A stretch of DNA of 16,749 bases, taken from positions 1-16,749 of the forward strand of contig JACREW010000141.1 in the NCBI GenBank assembly GCA_016212685.1, read 5' to 3'. The position numbers were made by a program, and so were the translations under genes. The number at the start of each line of letters is the position of its first letter. Position 1 is the stretch's first letter. Below are positions 7,152 to 14,509 of this stretch, one piece after another. This stretch comes from Nitrospirota bacterium (GTDB lineage Bacteria; Nitrospirota; Thermodesulfovibrionia; Thermodesulfovibrionales; Dissulfurispiraceae). The notes below the pieces were generated by a model. That model was not told the origin of the DNA, ran no database searches, and saw only the letters and a list, made by a program, of their open reading frames with translations.

Positions 7152-8070
7152 TCAAAAAGGCGCTGCGCTTATCCTTGTCCTGTGGGTCGTAGTCCTGCTG
7201 ACTGCCATTGTAACTGAATTTGTTTTTTTCATGAGGACAGAGGCGAATATCGCAAGGAATTTCAAGGAGGAGACAGAGGCATACTACGCCGCACTCTCAG
7301 GAATAGAACTTGCAAAAGAAGAAATCCTTTCAGCTAAAGCGCAACAGATATATCTCAAAGAAAACGGCGAATTAATACTCGATGAAAAAGGTGAACCGGC
7401 GTTCGGAGAGAAAAGGCCGGAGAGAAAAGGCGCTCTCGGCAATTCCGTTTATTCATATGTAATCATCGACGAAGACAGAAAGATAAACATCAATGCGGCA
7501 ACGCCGGAGCAGTTGAGGCACATATTCAAAAATTCAGGCGCGGAAGATTCGGAACTCGATACCATAATAGATTCTATCCTCGACTGGAGAGATCCCGACA
7601 ACTTGCACAGGCTTAACGGCGCAGAGGAAGATTATTACCAATCTCTGCCAAAACCGTATAGCTGTAAAGACGGCTATTTTGACACAGTTGAAGAACTCCT
7701 GATGGTAAAAGGGGTTAAACCAGAAATGCTCTTTGGTTCAAAAGATGGAGCATACAGAGGCATTGCAGAATATCTTACTGCAAAAAGCTCACATATCATT
7801 AACATAAATACTGCTGACAGGGTCGTGCTTGAGGCAAAATTTGGCACTGCAGTAGCAGAGAACATAATCATGCAGAGGAGTGCAGGAACAATACTTACCC
7901 CTATGGCAGGGGGAATTGTCAACTCCACATACTTTACTATTGTCTCCACAGGCAGCAGCGGCAAAATCAAAAGAACTATTAAAGCAATAGTAATGAAAAA
8001 GAATGATACGACTTTAGAGACCCTTTACTGGAACGACAACTGGCTTGAGAAAAAAATTATAAAAAATTGA
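7138..8070 (+). CDS. gspK: tip pseudopilin GspK
   Basis: 310 aa, close to the family's usual size and the largest pseudopilin here. The leader ends at Gly8 in NQKG/AALILVLWVVVLL. There is no Glu at +5, which is characteristic of GspK as the subunit that caps the pseudopilus. The body carries the T2SSK domain: INAATPEQLRHIF, then DSILDWRDPDNLHRLNGAE, the YFDTVEELLMVKGV helix-hairpin-helix-like segment, and a second INTADRVVLEAKFG repeat before the C-terminal beta strands. It is the last gsp gene here; downstream is a toxin-antitoxin pair and not gspL/gspM. Confidence 0.92.
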   Translation: MRKSNQKGAALILVLWVVVLLTAIVTEFVFFMRTEANIARNFKEETEAYYAALSGIELAKEEILSAKAQQIYLKENGELILDEKGEPAFGEKRPERKGALGNSVYSYVIIDEDRKININAATPEQLRHIFKNSGAEDSELDTIIDSILDWRDPDNLHRLNGAEEDYYQSLPKPYSCKDGYFDTVEELLMVKGVKPEMLFGSKDGAYRGIAEYLTAKSSHIININTADRVVLEAKFGTAVAENIIMQRSAGTILTPMAGGIVNSTYFTIVSTGSSGKIKRTIKAIVMKKNDTTLETLYWNDNWLEKKIIKN

Positions 8071-8130
8071 TGTTTGAGAAATTATCGTCAAACTGGCGGC
8101 ATAGAGTTTTTGAATCTTCCGTGGCTCAGC

Positions 8131-8180
8131 TTGACCATTAAGGTCATGACATGATATTGTAATACAAAATAATACAGAGG
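8131..8180 (+). promoter_or_regulatory. promoter, inverted repeat and ribosome site of the second PIN/RHH module
   Basis: TTGACC (8131-8136) and TATTGT (8155-8160) are spaced by 18 bases. The -35 box lies within an inverted repeat TGACC-ATTAA-GGTCA (8132-8146). A direct repeat TAATAC-(4)-TAATAC (8160-8175) sits between the -10 box and the AGAGG ribosome site (8176-8180) of the antitoxin gene. Either repeat could be the autoregulatory operator. Assignment is by motif only. Confidence 0.4.
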
Positions 8181-8186
8181 TGTTCT

Positions 8187-8432
8187 ATGCAGTCGAGGCA
8201 GAGAGTTGTTATGACCATATCGGTGCCGTCAGACACGGCTAAAGAGTACAGGGCAATAGCAAAGTCAAAAGGGGAGTCCATAAGCCAGTTTTTCAGGGAG
8301 ATATTTAGTTTTTACAAGCAGCAAAAGCTTGAGGGCGAGTTTTATAAGCTTCAGCAATATGGAGCTAAAAAAGCCAAAGTATTGAAGCTTACCGAGAAAG
8401 AAATAGAAAAATTGATCTTTGAAGGCCGTTAG
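8187..8432 (+). CDS. ribbon-helix-helix antitoxin-like protein of the second module
   Basis: 81 aa. The N-terminal strand RVVMTISVPSDTAKEYRAIA and the following helix SKGESISQFFREIF form a CopG/Arc-like ribbon-helix-helix DNA-binding fold. The charged C-terminal half (KQQKLEGEFYKLQQYGAKKA through LTEKEIEKLIFEGR) is likely the toxin-contacting segment. This layout is commonly found next to PIN_3-family toxins. AGAGG lies six bases ahead of the ATG. Its TAG stop shares one base with the GTG start of the toxin gene, so the two are translationally coupled. Confidence 0.75.
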   Translation: MQSRQRVVMTISVPSDTAKEYRAIAKSKGESISQFFREIFSFYKQQKLEGEFYKLQQYGAKKAKVLKLTEKEIEKLIFEGR

Positions 8433-8839
8433 TGCTTAAGGTTGTTTTTGATACCAATGTTTATATTTCAGCCTTCACCTCTCATGGCAGCAAAGCGGAG
8501 CAGGCATATCTTCTTGCGGTAAGAGGGAAGATAGAGCTTTATACCTCAGCGGCAATACTCACCGAGACGGCAAAGAAACTAAGAGAAAAATTTTTGTGGG
8601 ATGATGATAACATTACGGCTTTATTAAAACATATCGGCAGGGCGGCGACAGTTTTGAAGCCGGATATCAGGATAAATATTCTAAACGACGCCCCTGATAA
8701 CAGGATTCTTGAATGCGCGAGACAGGCGAATGCAGACCTCATAGTAACAGGCGATAAACATCTGCTTGATTTGAAATCCTATGAAAATATCGGCATCACG
8801 AATATTGCCGGATTTTTATATTCTATGCCTCAAGAGTAG
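8432..8839 (+). CDS. PIN-domain toxin (PIN_3-type putative toxin component)
   Basis: 135-aa PIN-domain protein of the group annotated as putative toxin-antitoxin toxin component. The GTG start overlaps the antitoxin stop (TAGTG). Metal-binding acids are visible: the Asp in VVFDTNVYISA, the Glu in ILTETAKKLREKF, the Asp in DAPDNRILECA, and the Asp of IVTGDKHLL. The NRILECARQANADLIVTGDKHLL stretch is the hallmark of this PIN subgroup. It presumably cleaves RNA. It is not closely alike to the VapC at 1597, so the two modules look like separate acquisitions and not a duplication. It converges on glyS with 36 bases between stop codons. Confidence 0.78.
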   Translation: MLKVVFDTNVYISAFTSHGSKAEQAYLLAVRGKIELYTSAAILTETAKKLREKFLWDDDNITALLKHIGRAATVLKPDIRINILNDAPDNRILECARQANADLIVTGDKHLLDLKSYENIGITNIAGFLYSMPQE

Positions 8840-8875
8840 CCTGCCGGACGGGGCGTGAAAACCAAACAAGACCGT

Positions 8876-10972
8876 TCAGCTTAATTTTGAAAAATCCGCT
8901 ATCTGAAGCGCGATGTCCCGGATGGTTTTAATCAATGAAAGGCGGTTGTTTTTTATTTTTTCATTTTTGTCCATGACGAGGACTTTGTCGAAGAAATTAT
9001 TGATAGGCTCTTTCAGTGTTTTCAGCGCTCTTATTGCTTCATAATATTCAGCGCCCGATACGAGAGATTCTATTTCGGTTTTTGCGGCTTTTGCCGAAGC
9101 GTACAATATTTTCTCTTCCCCTGCCGACAACAATTCCTCTTTCAACTCTACGGCTTCGCCTTTCGGCGCTATGTTATTCACCCTTTTAATCGCAAGGAGG
9201 AATGAATCGTAATCCGCTTCTTCTTTTAATCTCTGTATCGCGTCAAGCATTTCTTTAAGCGAATAGAAAGGACGATCCTTCACAAAATGAATTATCGCAG
9301 ATATGGAATCGAGCGGATAGCCCTTAGACTGGAACAGCGGCTCGACCCTCTGCTCGAAGAATTTAACGAGGTCGTTCATAACGGCCTCGTTGTTGTCCAC
9401 AGCGAACGCATTCAGAGCCTTCTCCAATAACTCCGATACGTTCAGATTATATTTTTTGTCCGTAAGAATGGCGATTATTCCAAGAGCTTGCCTTCTCAAC
9501 GCGAAAGGATCTTCGGTTCCCGTAGGAACGAGTCCCATAATGAAAAATGACGCGATATTATCAACCTTGTCGGAAAGGCTCAGGATTGCTCCGATGTCGG
9601 TCTCCGGAAGCCTGTCTCCGGAATGCGCCGGAAGATAGTGTTCTGTTAATGCCTTTGCAATATCTTTATTGTAATCCTCATGCAGAGCGTAATAACCTCC
9701 CATTATCCCCTGCAATTCCGGGAATTCGCCCACCACGCCTGAAACAAGATCGGTCTTTGATAACAGGGCGGCGGTATTAACGTCCCGTTTGAATTGCTCG
9801 AATTGTTCTTGTCCGCTATAACATCTGTCCGCTATGAAATCGGCGATGGAAGCTATCCGTAAACTCTTGTCGTAAAGGGTTCCTAATTTTTCATGATATA
9901 CGACCTTTTTCAGTCCTTCAAGCCTTTCTCTCAAAGGGATCCGCTTGTCGTCTTCATAATAAAAACGGGCGTCTTCGAATCTCGCCTTTATGACTTTTTC
10001 TGCGCCTTTTTTTATTGTTTCCGCATTGTCCCGTTTTGTATTGCTTACGATAATAAAATAATTTACGAGTCCGCCCTCGGCATCCTGGAGCGCAAAATAT
10101 TTCTGGTGTCCCTTCATGACTGTTATAAGCAGTTCTTTAGGCAGATAGAGATATTCCGCCGGAAATGTCCCGAGAACTGGAACCGGATATTCAACAAGGT
10201 TTGTTACGTGTTGAAACAGCTCTTCATCTTCTATAAGCAAGGCATTTACCGACGAGGCAAGTTTTTTTGCCCCGTCCAGTATGATTTTTTCCCTTTCATC
10301 GGGATCGAGGATGATAAAATTATTCTTGAGCAGATTAATGTACGCGCGGCAGTCTTTTACTTCAAAGGCTGCAGGAGAAAGAAATCTGTGTCCTCTCGTC
10401 ATGTTGTCGCTCTTTAAGCCGTCTACTTCAAAGGCTACTTTTTTATTGCCGTATGTCGCCAGTATCCAGTGTATCGGACGCGCAAATCTGAGGCTGCCGT
10501 CTCCCCACCTCATGGATTTCGGAAAATTTAAAGAGAGGATCAGTTTAGGAAGCATTTCAGGCAGGACATGTTCTGTCTGCCGCGACGCTTCCTTGATTAA
10601 TGCAACCAGATAAGTTCCCTTGCCTTTTTCTTTTTTGAGCAATTCTTCGATTTTCAAGCCGTGAGTTTTTGCAAATGCCTCCGCCGCCTTGGTCGGCTTT
10701 CCGTCTTTATCGAATGCGGCATTAACCGGAGGTCCCCATATCTCTTTTTCAGCGGATTCCTGTAATGGAGAAACCACGGCTATGAGGGATAACCGCCTCG
10801 GAGTGGCATAGGTCTTTATTGATTGAAAAGGGACTCTGTATTCCGAGAATATTTTTTCCGAGTTTCCCTTAAGTTTGACGATAGCTTCGGGCAGGAACCT
10901 TGCAGGGACCTCCTCGGTTCCTATTTCGAGAAGTAATATATGTTCTGTATTGGTCGTATTCTGCATGATCAT
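8876..10972 (-). CDS. glyS: glycyl-tRNA synthetase beta subunit
   Basis: 698 aa, full family length. GlyS pairs with GlyQ as an alpha2-beta2 enzyme that charges tRNA-Gly; the beta subunit carries tRNA-recognition domains. The N-terminus LLLEIGTEEVPARFLPEAI is the family signature. MRWGDGSLRFARPIHWI, TRGHRFLSP and the HD-like segment VVGEFPELQGIMGGYYA are also diagnostic. The helical C-terminal third (ILYASAKAAKTEIESL to the end) is the DALR-type anticodon-binding domain. The ATG at 10972 overlaps the glyQ stop as ATGA, with a second in-frame ATG two codons on. The genes are therefore coupled. No terminator is evident in the short gap to the converging toxin gene. Confidence 0.96.
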   Translation of the reverse strand: MIMQNTTNTEHILLLEIGTEEVPARFLPEAIVKLKGNSEKIFSEYRVPFQSIKTYATPRRLSLIAVVSPLQESAEKEIWGPPVNAAFDKDGKPTKAAEAFAKTHGLKIEELLKKEKGKGTYLVALIKEASRQTEHVLPEMLPKLILSLNFPKSMRWGDGSLRFARPIHWILATYGNKKVAFEVDGLKSDNMTRGHRFLSPAAFEVKDCRAYINLLKNNFIILDPDEREKIILDGAKKLASSVNALLIEDEELFQHVTNLVEYPVPVLGTFPAEYLYLPKELLITVMKGHQKYFALQDAEGGLVNYFIIVSNTKRDNAETIKKGAEKVIKARFEDARFYYEDDKRIPLRERLEGLKKVVYHEKLGTLYDKSLRIASIADFIADRCYSGQEQFEQFKRDVNTAALLSKTDLVSGVVGEFPELQGIMGGYYALHEDYNKDIAKALTEHYLPAHSGDRLPETDIGAILSLSDKVDNIASFFIMGLVPTGTEDPFALRRQALGIIAILTDKKYNLNVSELLEKALNAFAVDNNEAVMNDLVKFFEQRVEPLFQSKGYPLDSISAIIHFVKDRPFYSLKEMLDAIQRLKEEADYDSFLLAIKRVNNIAPKGEAVELKEELLSAGEEKILYASAKAAKTEIESLVSGAEYYEAIRALKTLKEPINNFFDKVLVMDKNEKIKNNRLSLIKTIRDIALQIADFSKLS

Positions 10973-11838
10973 TTCTTTAAAAGCGGAAATCCCATCGCTT
11001 CCCTTTGATTTAGAAACGCCTCAGCACAGAGCTTTGCGAGCGCCCTCACCCTTGCAATATAGCCTGTTCTTTCTGTTACAGAGATCACGCCCCGCGCATC
11101 GAGCAGGTTAAATGTATGCGAGCATTTCAGGCAAAACTCATAGGCTGGAAGCACCAGGCCTGTTTTATTCATCTCTATGGACTCTTTTTCGTAGGCGTCG
11201 AATTGGTTTATCAATAGTTCGGTATTGGCATAGTCGAAATTGAATTTAGAAAATTCGATCTCTTCCTGCTTATGGATTTGTCCGTATTTGATTCCCTTAC
11301 ACCACTTCAGGTCAAAGACATTATCCGTCTCCTGCAGATACATGGCGATCCTTTCAAGGCCGTAGGTAATCTCGACAGAAACCGGCCTGAGGTCTATTCC
11401 TCCGACCTGCTGGAAATAAGTGAACTGCGTTATCTCCATGCCGTCAAGCCAGACCTCCCAGCCGAGCCCCCATGCGCCGAGGGTGGGGGATTCCCAGTCA
11501 TCTTCCACAAAACGGATATCATGTTTTAGGGGATTAATTCCTATGTCCGCAAGGCTTTCGAGATATAAATCCTGGCTTTCAAGAGGAGACGGTTTTAATA
11601 TGACCTGATATTGATAATAGCGTTGCAGCCGGTTCGGATTTTCGCCGTATCTGCCGTCTGTCGGCCTTCTGGACGGCTCGACATAGGCCGTTCTCCACGG
11701 CTCCGGGCCGAGCACTCTAAAAAAGGTAGCCGGATGGAAGGTTCCTGCGCCGACTTCCATATCATAGGGTTGAAGCAGTACACAACCCTTTTTTGCCCAG
11801 AAGTCCTGCAATTTTAATATTAAATCCTGAAAATACAT
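10969..11838 (-). CDS. glyQ: glycyl-tRNA synthetase alpha subunit
   Basis: Catalytic class II subunit that activates glycine; 289 aa, the usual length. It opens MYFQDLILKLQDFWAKKGC, followed by LLQPYDMEVGAGTFHP (class II motif region), the loop AYVEPSRRPTDGRYGENPNR and the conserved GWEVWLDGMEITQFTYFQ. The start is taken at 11838, where the AAAAAGGGA ribosome site and family alignment agree. An in-frame ATG at 11868 lies within the predicted -10 region and would add ten unconserved residues. The promoter at 11869-11896 serves glyQ-glyS and diverges from the helicase gene. No T-box-like leader is present, as the predicted leader is only about 25 bases. Confidence 0.96.
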   Translation of the reverse strand: MYFQDLILKLQDFWAKKGCVLLQPYDMEVGAGTFHPATFFRVLGPEPWRTAYVEPSRRPTDGRYGENPNRLQRYYQYQVILKPSPLESQDLYLESLADIGINPLKHDIRFVEDDWESPTLGAWGLGWEVWLDGMEITQFTYFQQVGGIDLRPVSVEITYGLERIAMYLQETDNVFDLKWCKGIKYGQIHKQEEIEFSKFNFDYANTELLINQFDAYEKESIEMNKTGLVLPAYEFCLKCSHTFNLLDARGVISVTERTGYIARVRALAKLCAEAFLNQREAMGFPLLKK

Positions 11839-11868
11839 ATTCCCTTTTTGGAAAAAATGAATAAACAT

Positions 11869-11896
11869 GTTATATGAAAAACGAATCCTTTGTCAA
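11869..11896 (-). promoter_or_regulatory. promoter of glyQ-glyS
   Basis: On the minus strand, TTGACA (complement of 11891-11896) and TATAAC (complement of 11869-11874) are separated by 16 bases, a near-consensus sigma-70 pair. Transcription would begin near 11862, about 24 bases before the glyQ ATG at 11838. This argues against the upstream ATG at 11868. Confidence 0.7.
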
Positions 11897-11912
11897 ACGA
11901 AGGCCGGTCGTG

Positions 11913-11942
11913 TTGACATAACTAAGATATGAAGCATATACT
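11913..11942 (+). promoter_or_regulatory. promoter of the DEAD-box helicase gene
   Basis: A perfect TTGACA (11913-11918) and TATACT (11937-11942) are 18 bases apart. Initiation near 11949 would give a leader of about 90 bases before the helicase ATG at 12042. The leader includes the terminator-like hairpins at 11977-12016. Confidence 0.65.
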
Positions 11943-11976
11943 GTATATAACATGAATAAATCTGAGTTTCGTTGGT

Positions 11977-12016
11977 CCCTCAGAGGAATTTGAAGAAACC
12001 CTGAGGGTTTTTATTT
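11977..12016 (+). terminator. terminator-like alternative hairpins in the helicase leader
   Basis: AAACCC-TGA-GGGTTT (11996-12010) is a compact perfect hairpin running into TTTTTATTT, which looks like a weak intrinsic terminator. The same GGG strand can instead pair as CCCTCAG (11977-11983) with CTGAGGG (12001-12007). The two folds exclude each other. Because this lies between the promoter and the start codon of the helicase, it may act as an attenuator and not as the end of an upstream unit. Confidence 0.5.
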
Positions 12017-12041
12017 GTGAAATTAAGAATCGAGGTAGAAT

Positions 12042-13595
12042 ATGAAGTTTGAGGACTTTTCTTTAAGCAAGGAAGTATTGAAAGCCGTATCGGAAATGGG
12101 TTTTGAAGAACCCACACCGATTCAGGTTTCCGCTATACCCTTAGTATTGAACGGAGGAGACATTATCGGCCAGGCGCAGACCGGCACGGGAAAGACGGCG
12201 GCCTTCGGAATCCCGATAGTCGAGAAGTGCCATAGGGGCAAGGAACTTTTTGCCGTCATCCTCGAACCCACGAGAGAACTCGCAGTGCAGGTAGCTCAGG
12301 AGATTAACGAGATAGGAAAATCCAAGAAGATACGCGTGCTGCCTGTTTACGGCGGCACTTCCATAGAAAGGCAGATAAAGTCGCTGCAGAGGGGAGTAGA
12401 TGTCGTTGTCGGAACTCCGGGACGGCTTATAGATCATCTGAACAGGGGAACGATTTCCCTTGCGAATATAAAGATCGCGGTTCTCGATGAAGCGGATGAG
12501 ATGCTTAATATGGGCTTTGTAGATGATATGGAGACAATACTTAAAAATACTCCGGCTGAAAGACAGACTCTTTTATTTTCGGCGACAATGCCCCAGCCCA
12601 TAGTGAATATCGCCAAGAGATATATGAGAAATCCCGAAAAGATAAGGGTAAATACGAAGGACGTCGTTGTCCCTAAGATAAAGCAGATATTTTACGAGGT
12701 AAGGGAAGAAGAGAAGGTAAACGCGCTTTCGAGGCTGATAGATGTGGAGGATCCCGAACTTGCCATTATATTCTGCCACACCAAACGGGAGGTGGACGAG
12801 GTCGCCATGAAACTCGGCCAACTGGGATATAACGCCGGCGCTCTTCACGGAGATTATACCCAGGCTCGAAGGGACGAGGTCATGAATAAGTTCAAGAAGG
12901 GCATGCTCGATATCCTTGTGGCAACGGATGTTGCCGCCCGCGGCCTCGATATACAGAACGTTACGCATGTCATTAATTACAACATTCCCCAGAACCCCGA
13001 TAGTTACATTCACAGGATCGGAAGGACCGGCAGGGCCGGAAAATCCGGGATGGCGATAACCCTTGTTAGTCCGAGGGAATACAGGCATTTAAGGCTTATA
13101 GAAAAGACGGCTCAGACAATAATCGACAGGAAGAGGCTGCCTTCGGCAAAAGACGTTTTAATGGCGCGCGAGAAAAACATTGTTAAGGATATATCCGAAA
13201 TAATCAACGAAAACAAACATGCTGGTTATATGGACATGGTTAGGGAGTTATCCGAACATCACAGCTTCAGCGATATTGCGGCTGCGGCTATTTATGCCGC
13301 TTACGGCGAGATTAAAGAGACCCCCGCAGAAGAAAAATACGAAAAGCCGGGGATGGTGCGCTTGTTTATGACTATTGGGAGAAAGGATAAGATAAAAGTG
13401 CCTGACCTCGTGAAGTCAATAGCATCGGAGGCGCATATTCCTCACGGCAAGATCGGAAATATAGACGTCCTCGATAAATTTACCTTTATCGAGGTTCCGG
13501 AAGAGCTTGCGGACAGGGTCATACGTTCCGTGGACGACATGATGATGAAGGGCAGAAGGGTCAAGATACAGAAGGCAAGGGCAAAGACCGCTTAA
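12042..13595 (+). CDS. deaD: DEAD-box RNA helicase, DeaD/CsdA type, with DbpA-like RNA-binding domain
   Basis: ATP-dependent RNA helicase acting in ribosome assembly and mRNA turnover, often induced by cold. 517 aa; GAGG at 12032-12035 precedes the ATG. Motifs in order: Q motif (GFEEPTPIQ), motif I AQTGTGKT (45-52), PTRELA, TPGRL, DEAD (149-152), SAT in LLFSATMP, then in the second RecA domain IIFCHTKREVDE, ATDVAARGLDI and HRIGRTGRAG. The C-terminal region from about residue 437 (MVRLFMTIGRKDKI ... GNIDVLDKFTFIEVP) is a DbpA-type RNA-binding domain, as in DeaD/CsdA and DbpA. The linker and RNA-binding domain favour DeaD over RhlE or RhlB. The gene has its own promoter and a structured leader. 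Confidence 0.93.
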   Translation: MKFEDFSLSKEVLKAVSEMGFEEPTPIQVSAIPLVLNGGDIIGQAQTGTGKTAAFGIPIVEKCHRGKELFAVILEPTRELAVQVAQEINEIGKSKKIRVLPVYGGTSIERQIKSLQRGVDVVVGTPGRLIDHLNRGTISLANIKIAVLDEADEMLNMGFVDDMETILKNTPAERQTLLFSATMPQPIVNIAKRYMRNPEKIRVNTKDVVVPKIKQIFYEVREEEKVNALSRLIDVEDPELAIIFCHTKREVDEVAMKLGQLGYNAGALHGDYTQARRDEVMNKFKKGMLDILVATDVAARGLDIQNVTHVINYNIPQNPDSYIHRIGRTGRAGKSGMAITLVSPREYRHLRLIEKTAQTIIDRKRLPSAKDVLMAREKNIVKDISEIINENKHAGYMDMVRELSEHHSFSDIAAAAIYAAYGEIKETPAEEKYEKPGMVRLFMTIGRKDKIKVPDLVKSIASEAHIPHGKIGNIDVLDKFTFIEVPEELADRVIRSVDDMMMKGRRVKIQKARAKTA

Positions 13596-13598
13596 CCG

Positions 13599-14075
13599 CT
13601 ATTTTTTATAATTCGAAAGAACGGCGTCGAGGTATTTTGCAAACCATTCCGCTTCGAGTTGGGAAAGCCACTGCGGTTCTTTGGCGTCTATAAGACAGAA
13701 TTTTTTACCGCCGGGGTCTTTGATAATATTGCCGTTGTGGTCGAGGAATAAAAGCAGGCAGTCGCTTCTGAAGTCATACTGATTGCCGAGCCTTTCTTCT
13801 TCTTTGGTAAGCTTCCTTGTCATATCTACCCTTACCGGGATAAAGTCATTCATGAGTTTTTTGGCTATGGCAGGGTTATCATAAGCAATCCTCTGGAGAA
13901 GATCGCATCGCGGGCAGCCCTTTCCGTAAAAGAAGTCTACGATCATGGGCTTTTTTTCGATCCTCGCCTTTTCCGTTCCTTCCTTCAGGGCAAACCACTT
14001 TATTTCCGATGATGCAAAGGCATCGGCGCATATGAACAGAACGGCTATTATCATTAAGGCATAAGGTTTTTTCAT
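13599..14075 (-). CDS. secreted thioredoxin-fold protein with CPRC motif
   Basis: 158 aa with a signal peptide (MKKPYALMIIAVLFICADAFA, likely cut before SSEIKW), so it acts in the periplasm. The domain has the Thioredoxin_7-like pattern: KKPMIVDFFYGKGCPRC with redox cysteines C54 and C57, an EKKP helix start, and FIPVRVDM followed by a central strand LLLFLDHNGNIIKD. In most thioredoxin folds a cis-proline precedes that strand (GTPTLVFLD-like); here the aligned residue is Cys106 (FRSDCLLLFLD). A further Cys127 follows. The substrate is unknown; reduction or oxidation of exported disulfide proteins or cytochromes is a family-level guess. AAGGGG (complement of 14081-14086) precedes the ATG. It ends three bases from the converging helicase gene. 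Confidence 0.8.
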   Translation of the reverse strand: MKKPYALMIIAVLFICADAFASSEIKWFALKEGTEKARIEKKPMIVDFFYGKGCPRCDLLQRIAYDNPAIAKKLMNDFIPVRVDMTRKLTKEEERLGNQYDFRSDCLLLFLDHNGNIIKDPGGKKFCLIDAKEPQWLSQLEAEWFAKYLDAVLSNYKK

Positions 14076-14093
14076 ATTTACCCCTTTTTGTTT

Positions 14094-14122
14094 ATCTTAA
14101 CATCTGAATTGACATTTTTCAA
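14094..14122 (-). promoter_or_regulatory. promoter of the thioredoxin-fold gene
   Basis: On the minus strand TTGAAA (complement of 14117-14122) and TAAGAT (complement of 14094-14099) are 17 bases apart. The sites interleave with the divergent thiamine-operon promoter at 14109-14138, so the two may compete for polymerase. Confidence 0.45.
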
Positions 14123-14138
14123 TACATTGCCTTAACAT
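14109..14138 (+). promoter_or_regulatory. promoter of the thiamine operon
   Basis: A perfect TTGACA (14109-14114) is followed after 18 bases by TAACAT (14133-14138). Initiation would fall near 14145, at the first base of the TPP riboswitch, as expected for a riboswitch-controlled transcript. Confidence 0.6.
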
Positions 14139-14143
14139 TAATC

Positions 14144-14234
14144 AACCCTGGGGGAGGCGCAAGCCTGAGAGTTTCCGGTTTCGGAAAGACCCCACGAACT
14201 TGATCCGGGTAATTCCGGCGTAGGGAACGGGAAT
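14144..14234 (+). promoter_or_regulatory. TPP (THI-box) riboswitch
   Basis: The aptamer is recognisable from CTGAGA (14165-14170) in the pyrimidine-sensing arm and from TTGATCCGGGTAATTCCGG (14200-14218) followed by CGTAGGGAA in the pyrophosphate-sensing arm. TGGGG (14149-14153) pairs with CCCCA (14190-14194) as helix P2, and GGCGCAAGCC closes P3. A small additional hairpin, TTTCCG-(4)-CGGAAA, sits between CTGAGA and the P2 3' strand, a variable region in this class. Bound thiamine pyrophosphate should switch the downstream terminator on and reduce expression of thiS-thiG-thiE-thiC. Confidence 0.95.
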
Positions 14235-14246
14235 ATTAAGAGAACC

Positions 14247-14286
14247 AATCCTCTATTCCTTACAGGGATAGGGGATTTTTATTTTT
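14247..14286 (+). terminator. intrinsic terminator, expression platform of the TPP riboswitch
   Basis: AATCCTCTATTCC (14247-14259) pairs along its full length with GGGATAGGGGATT (14265-14277), counting two G-U pairs, with a five-base loop and the tract TTTATTTTT after it. The 5' arm includes TATTCC, which is complementary to GGAATA at 14230-14235 at the aptamer's 3' edge. This offers an antiterminator pairing when TPP is absent. The T-tract ends one base before the thiS ribosome site. Confidence 0.85.
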
Positions 14287-14296
14287 GGGAGATGCG

Positions 14297-14509
14297 ATGA
14301 GGCTCAAGGTAAACGGCGAAGACCGAGAATGTAAGGGCAAGACGGCTCTGGAATTGCTGAAAGAACTCGATATTGTTCCCGAAAGGGTTGCTGTTGAAGT
14401 AAATCTCAAGGTTATTAAAAAAACTGATTTTGAAAATTACCGGCTTCACGATGGCGATAATGTTGAGATAGTCTATTTTGTAGGAGGAGGAAATTCATAC
14501 CTAAGTTAA
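14297..14509 (+). CDS. thiS: thiamine biosynthesis sulfur carrier ThiS, with C-terminal tail
   Basis: Ubiquitin-like sulfur carrier, 70 aa from ATG 14297 behind GGGAG (14287-14291); an in-frame TTG at 14285 lies in the terminator tract. MRLKVNGEDRE, the ALELLKEL helix, VAVEVNLKVI and DNVEIVYFVGGG are all typical. ThiS is adenylated and thiocarboxylated on its C-terminal glycine and hands sulfur to ThiG. In the family the protein normally ends at the glycines. Here five residues, NSYLS (66-70), follow G63-G65 before TAA. The stop codon coincides with the left edge of the repeat at 14509. A tailed ThiS should need proteolytic trimming before activation. ThiF is not in the window. Confidence 0.9.
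   Translation: MRLKVNGEDRECKGKTALELLKELDIVPERVAVEVNLKVIKKTDFENYRLHDGDNVEIVYFVGGGNSYLS

Noticed and set aside
9893..10417. Long plus-strand frame opposite glyS (174 codons)
   Set aside because: It is an antisense shadow of a clearly conserved synthetase gene and has no recognisable domain.
11839..11868. ATG at 11868 as the start of glyQ
   Set aside because: It overlaps the predicted -10 region, lacks a ribosome site and adds ten residues not typical of GlyQ.
12573..13088. Minus-strand frame of 171 codons within the helicase gene
   Set aside because: It lies opposite conserved helicase motifs and shows no family features, so it is a shadow.
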